Positions 25,542 through 32,324 of a DNA stretch of 35,625 bases are shown here, one piece after another (positions within the stretch are counted from its first letter, which is position 1; the number at the start of each line of letters is the position of its first letter). The notes under the pieces are model-generated. The model was not told the DNA's origin and made no database searches. It was given only the letters and a program-made list of their open reading frames with translations. The translations under genes were made by a program, and so were the position numbers. This stretch comes from Taishania sp045629585 (GTDB lineage Bacteria; Bacteroidota; Bacteroidia; Flavobacteriales_D; Crocinitomicaceae): contig JAZQRM010000058.1 of NCBI GenBank assembly GCA_045629585.1, positions 1-35,625 of the forward strand. Direction: 5' to 3'.

Positions 25542-26813
25542 TTAATATTTAAAACGCTCGTGTGCAGCTCTTTCTAAATCTTCACGGTCATCAGGATGAG
25601 CTAATTGAATTAACGCTTTTGCACGTTGCTCCATGTTCATTCCGAAAAGGTTTGCTGCTCCGTATTCAGTTACAACCCAGTGCAAGTGTCCACGTGTAGT
25701 AACTACACCAGCTCCTTCTTTCAAAGTAGGTGTGATACGTGAAATTCCTTTGTTGGTACGAGAAGGTAAAGCGATGATTGGTTTACCACCTTCAGACAAT
25801 GCTGCTCCACGGATGAAGTCCATTTGACCACCTATTCCTGAATATTGATATGATCCAATTGAATCCGAACAAACTTGACCTGTTAAGTCGATTTCAACGC
25901 AAGAGTTGATTGCATGAACTTTTGGGTTTAACGATAAAATACGTGGGTCATTAACATAGTTAATTTCCATTGATTTAATCATCGGGTTATCATCCACGAA
26001 TTCATATAATTCGTTTGTCCCTAACATGAATGATGTTAAGTTGTAACCAGGCATGATAACTTTTTTACTATTGTCAAATGTTCCATTTTTAATCAACGGA
26101 ATAACTCCATCAGAGAACATTTCGGTATGCATACCTAGGTGTTTGTGGTTCGTCAAGTTTTTCAAAACTTGGTCTGGAATTGTTCCAATTCCTAATTGTA
26201 ATGTTGAACCATCTTCTACTAAACCAGCAATTATTTTACCAATTGTAGATGTGATTTCATTCGCTCCTTCTGAATAAGATACAGATGGTAATGCACGATC
26301 AGTTGCAACGGCACAATCAAAATCTTCTAATTTCACGAATTCCCCGTGTACACGTGGCATGTTTTCGTTAACGATTGCGATTTTAAATTTAGCTGTTTCA
26401 AATGCTGCTTTCGCGATATCAACAGACGTTCCTAAAGAAACATATCCATGTTTATCAGGTTTAGAAACTGTTAATACAGCTACATCTAATTGTATGATTC
26501 CTCTTCTGAATAAAAGTGGTATTTCACTAAGGAAGATCGGTGTGTATGATCCATTTCCAGAATTAACTGCTTTACGATTCGATTCAGACACGAATAAAGA
26601 GTTCATGTATAAATGCCCTTTTAGATCTGGGTCATTCATATCAATCCCCTGTTGAGTAATACTTACTAATTCAACATTTTTTAAACGATCTTTTTGACGC
26701 TTTAATTCTTCCAAGAAGATAATAGGCGTACATGCACTTCCGTGTAAGAAAACAGTTTGGTTACTTTGTACGTATCCAACCGCTTGTTCAATAGTTGTAA
26801 ACTTATCTGACAT
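25542..26813 (-). CDS. Acetyl-CoA hydrolase/CoA-transferase family protein
   Basis: A 423-residue family I CoA-transferase-like enzyme of the acetyl-CoA hydrolase / 4-hydroxybutyrate CoA-transferase type. GIGTIPD (208-214) and HTEMFSDG (229-236), with Glu231 as the likely catalytic glutamate, are conserved; the C-terminal domain contains SGIGGQMDFIRGA and ends near RGHLHWVVTEYG. It would exchange or hydrolyse short-chain acyl-CoA (acetyl- or butyryl-type); which of the two cannot be told. It lies downstream of fadA on the same strand, but a terminator and 150 bases separate them, so it may have its own promoter. Confidence 0.9.
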   Translation of the reverse strand: MSDKFTTIEQAVGYVQSNQTVFLHGSACTPIIFLEELKRQKDRLKNVELVSITQQGIDMNDPDLKGHLYMNSLFVSESNRKAVNSGNGSYTPIFLSEIPLLFRRGIIQLDVAVLTVSKPDKHGYVSLGTSVDIAKAAFETAKFKIAIVNENMPRVHGEFVKLEDFDCAVATDRALPSVSYSEGANEITSTIGKIIAGLVEDGSTLQLGIGTIPDQVLKNLTNHKHLGMHTEMFSDGVIPLIKNGTFDNSKKVIMPGYNLTSFMLGTNELYEFVDDNPMIKSMEINYVNDPRILSLNPKVHAINSCVEIDLTGQVCSDSIGSYQYSGIGGQMDFIRGAALSEGGKPIIALPSRTNKGISRITPTLKEGAGVVTTRGHLHWVVTEYGAANLFGMNMEQRAKALIQLAHPDDREDLERAAHERFKY

Positions 26814-26911
26814 AATAAGGTAAATAAAATTATTCTTACTACAATTAAAAAATTGAGTGAGTCAAGGTTTAGTTTTAGTTTATATTTTCCGATCCTAAAA
26901 AAAAATAGGAT

Positions 26912-26944
26912 AAAAAAATGAGGCTACCCAAAAGAGTAGCCTCA
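26912..26944 (-). terminator. Rho-independent terminator after fadA
   Basis: A perfect 9-bp stem, TGAGGCTAC (26919-26927) with GTAGCCTCA (26936-26944), with an 8-base loop, followed on the minus strand by a run of seven T. It closes the marR-fadN-fadA operon. Confidence 0.88.
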
Positions 26945-26963
26945 CAAATATAAGAAATAAATA

Positions 26964-28145
26964 TTACAATACTTCAATAACTCCTGCAGCACCTTGTCCA
27001 GTACCTACGCACATCGTTACAACTCCGTATTTTTGATTTCTTCTTTTTAATTCATTAATGATTTGTACAGTTAATTTAGCACCAGTACATCCCAGTGGGT
27101 GACCAAGTGCAATTGCACCACCATTAACGTTTACTTTTTCTTCATCCAAACCGGCTTCTTTAATAACAGCGATAGATTGAGATGCAAATGCTTCATTCAA
27201 TTCAAATAAATCGATATCCTCTAATTTCAAACCTGCTTGCGCAACAGCCTTTGGAATAGCTTCAACTGGACCGATACCCATGATGCGTGGCTCAACACCA
27301 ACAACTGCGTATGATAACAATTTAGCAACTGGTTTCAATCCTAATTCGTTTACCATTTTTTCTGACATTACTAACACGAATGCCGCTCCGTCAGAAGTTT
27401 GTGAAGAGTTAGCAGCTGTAACTGATCCGTCCGCCGCAAATACGGGGCGTAATTTTGCTAATGCTTCAGGTGTAGATGCACGAGGTCCTTCATCTGTGTC
27501 AACTACGTATTTTTTTACTTGACGTTTTTCATTTTCATCCAAGAAGATGTGCTCGATTTCCACTGGAACGATTTCATCTTTGAATTTTCCTGATTGAATC
27601 GCAGCGATTGCTTTTTCGTGTGATTTTAATGCAAAAGCATCTTGCTCTTCACGAGAAACGTTGAAATCTTTAGCTACTGCCTCAGCTGTTAATCCCATTC
27701 CCCAGTACCAAGTTGGATTTTCTTTCCCAATTTTAGGGTTTGGAACAATTCTCCATCCACCCATTGCCATTACGGACATGGATTCTACACCACCTGCGAT
27801 GATACAGTCAGCCATTCCTGCTTCGATTTTAGCTGTAGCGATTGCTATCGTTTCTAATCCTGAAGAACAATAACGGTTAACAGTGATTCCTGGAACTTTG
27901 TCCGTCCCTAGACCCATTAAAGAAATCAAACGACCAACGTTTAATCCTTGTTCTGCCTCAGGAGTAGCGTTACCAACGATTACATCGTCAATACGGTTTA
28001 CGTCCAATTGAGGAACAGATTTAATCAGATGCTTGATTACGTCTGCCGCTAAATCATCTGGTCTATAAAAACGGAATCCACCTTTACCTGCTTTACCTAT
28101 TGCAGAGCGGAAACCTGTTACGATATATGCTGTGTTTTGTGACAT
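26964..28145 (-). CDS. fadA: Acetyl-CoA acyltransferase (3-ketoacyl-CoA thiolase)
   Basis: A 393-residue thiolase. Nucleophile Cys93 in RYCSSGLE, His349 in GHPLGCTG and Cys379 in TMCVGTGQGAAG form the active site. The length and the N terminus (AYIVTGFRSAIGKAGKGGF) fit a degradative thiolase of the FadA type, which cleaves 3-ketoacyl-CoA to acetyl-CoA and a shortened acyl-CoA. It lies 38 bases downstream of the FadN-type gene, in the same order as B. subtilis fadN-fadA, and is followed by a strong terminator. Confidence 0.95.
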   Translation of the reverse strand: MSQNTAYIVTGFRSAIGKAGKGGFRFYRPDDLAADVIKHLIKSVPQLDVNRIDDVIVGNATPEAEQGLNVGRLISLMGLGTDKVPGITVNRYCSSGLETIAIATAKIEAGMADCIIAGGVESMSVMAMGGWRIVPNPKIGKENPTWYWGMGLTAEAVAKDFNVSREEQDAFALKSHEKAIAAIQSGKFKDEIVPVEIEHIFLDENEKRQVKKYVVDTDEGPRASTPEALAKLRPVFAADGSVTAANSSQTSDGAAFVLVMSEKMVNELGLKPVAKLLSYAVVGVEPRIMGIGPVEAIPKAVAQAGLKLEDIDLFELNEAFASQSIAVIKEAGLDEEKVNVNGGAIALGHPLGCTGAKLTVQIINELKRRNQKYGVVTMCVGTGQGAAGVIEVL

Positions 28146-28183
28146 GCTTTTTAAATTTTTAGACTTTTCGTCAGTTAAAACAA

Positions 28184-30589
28184 TTAGTTACGTAAGATTT
28201 TTCCTTTTTGCACTAAGCTTTGTAAACGTTCTAATGTTTTACGCTCTGTACATAATTCTAAGAATGCTTTACGTTCTAGATCTAACAAATATTGTTCTGA
28301 TACAACCGTGTTTTCTGATAGGTCGCCACCACAAAGTACGAATCCTAATTTTTCAGAAATCACTTTATCATGTTCAGACATGTAGTTTCCAGACAACATT
28401 GAATTAGCACCAACATAAACAATTCCCAATCCTTCTTGTCCAACAACAGTGATGTTTTTCTCACGTTTTGGAGCAATATAACCTTTGTTTGCTAATTCTA
28501 AAGCGGCTGCTTTAGCGCGTGTCAATTGGTGTTCACGGCTGATGATTACTTCATCCGTTCCTTCACGTAAATAACCTAAGTCAAAAGCTTCGTATGCTGA
28601 AGTGGATACTTTCGCTTGACCGATAGTTAAGAAACGCTCACGTAAACGGTTGATTTTAATATCTCCGTCTTTTAATTCTTCTGATAAACGTTTAGCGAAT
28701 TCTTTAGATCCACCACCACCTGGGATAAGACCAACACCGAATTCTACTAATCCCATATATAATTCAGCATGCGCAACTACTTTATCTGCATGCATTGATA
28801 ACTCACATCCACCACCTAAAGCCATGTTGTGGGGAGCAACGATAACAGGCACGTTAGCATAGCGAACACGCATCATTGTGTCTTGGAAAGCTTTAACAGA
28901 GAAGTTTAATTCATCTAAATCTTGCTCAGCAGCCATCATGAAAATCATTCCTACGTTTGCTCCTGCAGAGAAGTTTTGTCCATCGTTGTAAACAACAAGA
29001 CCTTTGTAATCTGCTTCTGCTAAATCGATCGCTTTGTTGATTGCTTGGATTACACCTCCACCGATTGTATTCATTTTTGTATGGAATTCAATATTCAATA
29101 TTCCATCTCCTAAATCAACAATTGTTGCGTCGCTGTTACCCCAAACTTTATTTTCAGCACGTAATGCTTCTAATATTACTAAGTCTTCTGTTCCAGGGAT
29201 AATTTTGTATTCCTTTGCATCAACGTCGTAGTAATATTTTTTACCGCCTTCGTTTTTGTAGAAAGATTTTACACCTGCAGCTTTCATGTCTTCAATCCAC
29301 TGCGCAGCTTTACGGTTTTCACCAGCTATCATTTTCAATCCTTGGTCTAATCCTACGATATCCCAAGTTTCGAATGGTCCTAATTCCCAACCGAAACCAG
29401 CCTTGATAGCATCATCGATTTTGTAGAATTCGTTTGCTATTTCAGGAACTCGGTTAGAAACATAAGCGAATAACGTTCCGAATGATTTGCGGTATAATTG
29501 ACCTGCTTTATCTTGACCCATGAACAACATTTTTGTACGTTGTTTTAAATCTTCGATAGGCTTAGCCATTTCAAGTGTAGGGAATTTAACCTTCTCTTGA
29601 GAACGATATTCCATTGTGTTTAAGTCAAGAACTAAGATTTCAGATTTCCCATCTTCGTTCTTTACTTTTTTGTAGAAACCTTGACCTGTCTTAGAACCAA
29701 GCCATTTGTTTTCTAGCATTTTAGTAATGAAATCCGGTAATTCGAATAAAGCACTTTCTTCATCATTTGGACAATTGTCTTTAACTCCTTGTGCAACTAA
29801 AGCCAATGTATCCATACCAACTACATCACATGTACGGAAAGTAGCTGATTTTGGTCGCCCCATTACTGGACCTGTTAACTTGTCGATTTCCTCTACTGTT
29901 AAACCTAATTCTTTTACAGAATGGAATAATGACATGATAGAGAAAACACCGATACGGTTCGCGATAAACGCAGGAGTATCTTTACATAGAACGGTCTTCT
30001 TTCCTAAGATTTTAGATCCGAATCCCATTAAGAAATCCACAACTTCTTGTTTTGTATCCGGTGTTGGGATTATTTCTAATAATTGTAAGTAACGAGGTGG
30101 GTTGAAGAAATGGGTACCTAAGAAATGTTGTTTAAAATCCTCACTTCTTCCTTCTAACATCATGTGAATTGGAATTCCTGATGTGTTGGATGATATAATA
30201 GTTCCCGGTTTACGGAATTGTTCTACTTTTTCAAAAACGATTTGTTTGATGTCAAGACGTTCTACGACTACTTCGATAATCCAATCACAATCTGTAATTA
30301 AATTCATGTTGTCATCAAAGTTTCCTGTTGTAATACGTTTTGCAAACGATTTACGATAGATTGGTGAAGGATTTGATGTGAGAGCAAATTGTAATGCGTC
30401 ATTTACAATACGATTTCTTACTTGTTTGTTTTCCAGTGTCAAACCTTTCGCTTTTTCAGCATCTGATAACTCTCGGGGTACAATGTCAAGTAAAACAACT
30501 TCGCAACCAACATTTGCAAAGTGACAAGCGATTCGAGAACCCATAACTCCAGATCCTAAAACGGCTACTTTTTTAATAATTCTACTCAT
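28184..30589 (-). CDS. fadN: 3-hydroxyacyl-CoA dehydrogenase / enoyl-CoA hydratase (FadN type)
   Basis: An 801-residue fusion with the dehydrogenase first: NAD-binding GSGVMG (12-17), catalytic His160 in GTHFFNPP with Glu172; then the enoyl-CoA hydratase domain (about 490-700) with oxyanion GGGCE (Glu596) and Glu616 in MGLVEFGVGLIPGGGG. In E. coli FadB the domains are in the opposite order, so this is the FadN arrangement known from Bacillus (about 789 residues). It hydrates enoyl-CoA and oxidises the hydroxyacyl-CoA; FadA, encoded 38 bases downstream, completes the cycle. The MarR regulator gene is 23 bases upstream. Confidence 0.92.
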   Translation of the reverse strand: MSRIIKKVAVLGSGVMGSRIACHFANVGCEVVLLDIVPRELSDAEKAKGLTLENKQVRNRIVNDALQFALTSNPSPIYRKSFAKRITTGNFDDNMNLITDCDWIIEVVVERLDIKQIVFEKVEQFRKPGTIISSNTSGIPIHMMLEGRSEDFKQHFLGTHFFNPPRYLQLLEIIPTPDTKQEVVDFLMGFGSKILGKKTVLCKDTPAFIANRIGVFSIMSLFHSVKELGLTVEEIDKLTGPVMGRPKSATFRTCDVVGMDTLALVAQGVKDNCPNDEESALFELPDFITKMLENKWLGSKTGQGFYKKVKNEDGKSEILVLDLNTMEYRSQEKVKFPTLEMAKPIEDLKQRTKMLFMGQDKAGQLYRKSFGTLFAYVSNRVPEIANEFYKIDDAIKAGFGWELGPFETWDIVGLDQGLKMIAGENRKAAQWIEDMKAAGVKSFYKNEGGKKYYYDVDAKEYKIIPGTEDLVILEALRAENKVWGNSDATIVDLGDGILNIEFHTKMNTIGGGVIQAINKAIDLAEADYKGLVVYNDGQNFSAGANVGMIFMMAAEQDLDELNFSVKAFQDTMMRVRYANVPVIVAPHNMALGGGCELSMHADKVVAHAELYMGLVEFGVGLIPGGGGSKEFAKRLSEELKDGDIKINRLRERFLTIGQAKVSTSAYEAFDLGYLREGTDEVIISREHQLTRAKAAALELANKGYIAPKREKNITVVGQEGLGIVYVGANSMLSGNYMSEHDKVISEKLGFVLCGGDLSENTVVSEQYLLDLERKAFLELCTERKTLERLQSLVQKGKILRN

Positions 30590-30612
30590 ATATTTGGATT
30601 AATTATATCAGG

Positions 30613-31065
30613 CTATTTGCCCTTTGAAACTTCTTTCATTTCTTCTTCAATAGCAGCGTCAATTTTATGCATAACCTCTACAAAGGCCTTCATTTTCGTC
30701 GGTGCTATTTTGTTGTATACTTTGGAGTTAAACTCGTACAGAAAGTTACGAACTTCTCTTCTTTTTTCAATCCCGCAAGGTGTTAAAAAAATTAATACTT
30801 TTCTTTTGTCAATGCTATCTTCTTGTCTACGGATGAGCCCTTTCTCTTCCATTGTCTTTAATGTTCTGGATAGGGATGTAGGTTCCATCCCCATGCGTGG
30901 GCCTAATTGTGTACTAGGTGTACCTTCTTTGTCTACATTCATCAAAATGAAGCCGATGGAAATAGTCATGTCATGTTCGGCCGCTTTTTGGTTGTACATC
31001 CTGTATACGCGATGCCATGTGTTACGGATATGTACATCAAATAGAATTGGTGGGGCTTGGGACAT
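30613..31065 (-). CDS. MarR-family transcriptional regulator of the fad operon
   Basis: A 150-residue winged-helix protein. The recognition-helix region is EPTSLSRTLKTMEEKGLI (61-78), followed by the wing QEDSIDKRKVLIFLT (81-95) with the Asp-Lys-Arg feature typical of MarR proteins. The helices at both ends would form the dimer interface. It is the first gene of an operon with fadN and fadA, so it most likely senses an acyl-CoA or fatty acid and controls beta-oxidation. An inverted repeat overlaps the -33 element of its own promoter, pointing to autorepression. The ligand is inferred from context. Confidence 0.88.
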   Translation of the reverse strand: MSQAPPILFDVHIRNTWHRVYRMYNQKAAEHDMTISIGFILMNVDKEGTPSTQLGPRMGMEPTSLSRTLKTMEEKGLIRRQEDSIDKRKVLIFLTPCGIEKRREVRNFLYEFNSKVYNKIAPTKMKAFVEVMHKIDAAIEEEMKEVSKGK

Positions 31066-31098
31066 AAAATTACTCTTAGATTGTTATTTTCGTTTGCA

Positions 31099-31126
31099 CT
31101 AAAATAAGTAAATAAATTATATGCAA
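31099..31126 (-). promoter_or_regulatory. Promoter of marR-fadN-fadA
   Basis: On the minus strand: TTG (31126-31124), a 17-base spacer, then TATTTTAG (31106-31099), close to TAnnTTTG. The leader to the ATG would be about 28 bases. The TTG lies inside the TATGCAAGCATA inverted repeat. Confidence 0.5.
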
Positions 31127-31131
31127 GCATA
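31120..31131. promoter_or_regulatory. Inverted repeat TATGCAAGCATA upstream of marR (putative operator)
   Basis: Perfect 5-bp arms TATGC and GCATA with a 2-base centre. It covers the putative -33 element of the marR-fadN-fadA promoter, where a bound repressor would block RNA polymerase. The same arms occur upstream of fadE at 21021-21032. Binding by the MarR protein is inferred. Confidence 0.6.
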
Positions 31132-31202
31132 GTATTTATTATTTTTTTTAGTGGAAGTGTCCTTCGTCAATAGAGTTGATATTGTTTTGTTTAACACGGA
31201 GC

Positions 31203-31238
31203 AAAAAAAATCCATTTCTAATTAAAGAAATGGATTTT
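31203..31238 (-). terminator. Rho-independent terminator after the hotdog thioesterase gene
   Basis: A 13-bp stem (31207-31219 with 31226-31238, core ATCCATTTCT/AGAAATGGAT) and a 6-base loop, followed on the minus strand by a T-run to 31203. Confidence 0.85.
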
Positions 31239-31251
31239 CAATTATTTCATT

Positions 31252-31659
31252 TTATTCCCACTTTTCTGTTGTTCGAAAAGCGGTACCTTTGAATAAGGCG
31301 ACTTTTTTGTTATCTTGATTGATTATAGTGACCTCATAAATGGAGGTCGTTTTACCTAAATGTAATTCAATAGCTTCTGCGAATAAATGATCTCCAACTT
31401 TTGAAGGTCGAAGATGTGAAATGCTGGTTTCAATACTTACCGCTTTTTGACCATGTGAATTGGAGGCGAAAGCAAAAACAGAATCAGCAAAGGAGAAACT
31501 TATTCCTCCATGTGCTATGTTCATTCCATTAAGCATATCCGCTGTGATTGCCATTTTCGCTCGACAATATCCGAGTTCGATTTTATTAACTTCTATTCCT
31601 AACCAATTAGAAAAACGGTCGTTTTGAAGCATTTTATCTACAATTTCACTCGGTGTCAT
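31252..31659 (-). CDS. PaaI-type hotdog-fold thioesterase
   Basis: A 135-residue hotdog protein. The NIAHGGISFSFADS segment (47-60) carries His50-Gly51-Gly52 and Asp59, the catalytic-site pattern of the PaaI/YbgC-like acyl-CoA thioesterases, followed by VSIETSISHLRPSKVGD in the typical second strand pair. It would hydrolyse an acyl- or phenylacetyl-type CoA ester; the substrate is not known. No other phenylacetate genes are nearby, so a general salvage thioesterase next to the beta-oxidation cluster is more likely. It starts three bases after the stop of the acidic unknown gene. Confidence 0.85.
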   Translation of the reverse strand: MTPSEIVDKMLQNDRFSNWLGIEVNKIELGYCRAKMAITADMLNGMNIAHGGISFSFADSVFAFASNSHGQKAVSIETSISHLRPSKVGDHLFAEAIELHLGKTTSIYEVTIINQDNKKVALFKGTAFRTTEKWE

Positions 31660-31662
31660 TTC

Positions 31663-32151
31663 TTAAGCTTTTATCGCTCTCCCCATTAATCCAATAAGTG
31701 CAGATGTAACAATGAACAATTGTGTTGCTGTTTCATCATTAAGTTCTGTTCCGTCAACATCTGGAGTGGAAACTTCCATAGCCATGAATTGAATTAAGTC
31801 TGGTTGATCACAAAATTCTGCCATCAAATCATCATTTTCTTCGCTTTCGGATCCAAAGTAAGTATCTAAAGCTTCAAAGAAAGGCTCTTCAAATTCATCA
31901 ATGATTTCATCTGTTACTTCGGCTAGAGTGACTCCTTCTTGGTGAAATGCTTCAGTTAATAAACAGAAGTAATAGATTAATAATCCTTCAAGGTTTTCAT
32001 TGTCATATTCTTCTGCTGCAGATAAAACATAACCTAATAATATGGGTTGAGATAACGCAAAGGTTTCAGAAATTCGCTCTAAACCATCTTCGTCTAAATT
32101 ATCTACTTTTTGGATAGCCTTCTCAATGCTGGCTAGTGAAACATGTTTCAT
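31663..32151 (-). CDS. Acidic helical protein, unknown function
   Basis: About 162 residues from the ATG at 32151 (MKHVSLASIEKAIQ). It is strongly acidic, with runs such as DEIIDEFEEPF and SESEENDD, and is probably all-alpha; no signal peptide. A TTG 13 codons further upstream is in frame but lies upstream of the -7 box at 32169-32176, so the ATG is preferred. The thioesterase gene follows after three bases, suggesting an operon and perhaps a shared role. I do not recognise the family. Confidence 0.7.
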   Translation of the reverse strand: MKHVSLASIEKAIQKVDNLDEDGLERISETFALSQPILLGYVLSAAEEYDNENLEGLLIYYFCLLTEAFHQEGVTLAEVTDEIIDEFEEPFFEALDTYFGSESEENDDLMAEFCDQPDLIQFMAMEVSTPDVDGTELNDETATQLFIVTSALIGLMGRAIKA

Positions 32152-32168
32152 ATTCTTAATTTGAATTG

Positions 32169-32176
32169 TAAAGATA
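32169..32176 (-). promoter_or_regulatory. -7 box for the acidic protein / thioesterase operon
   Basis: On the minus strand TATCTTTA followed by CA, seven of eight matches to TAnnTTTG, 17 bases upstream of the ATG. No clear -33 element at standard spacing. Confidence 0.4.
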
Positions 32177-32226
32177 CAGAATGTAAGCAAGGTTTAAAAC
32201 TACTTTTTTATCGGTTGTTGGGTTTT

Positions 32227-32258
32227 TTGTTTGATTTCGGAGGAAATTGGTATTTTTA
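32227..32258 (+). promoter_or_regulatory. Promoter of the S9 peptidase gene
   Basis: TTG at 32227-32229 (or 32231-32233) with a 21- or 17-base spacer to TATTTTTA at 32251-32258. The leader would be about 60 bases, ending in the A-rich sequence ACAGAAAAA before the ATG. Confidence 0.45.
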
Positions 32259-32324
32259 GAACGATGATTTGTTCAATTTGTAAAGGGAATCAAGTCATAA
32301 ACAAACGATTTATATACAGAAAAA

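Noticed and set aside
26125..26134. Palindrome GTATGCATAC inside the CoA-transferase gene
   Set aside because: Same short core, but inside a gene and without the TATGC-NN-GCATA arrangement; probably chance.
26053..26277. Long open frames opposite the CoA-transferase, thiolase and FadN genes
   Set aside because: They are antisense shadows of well-conserved enzymes and encode no recognisable domain.
26892..26911. ATCCTA / TAGGAT repeat around an A-run between fadA and the CoA-transferase gene
   Set aside because: Short AT-rich arms next to a strong terminator; no independent support for a function.
30665..30674. Palindrome TTATGCATAA inside the marR gene
   Set aside because: It contains TATGCATA but not the 12-bp spacing of the putative operator, and it lies in coding sequence.
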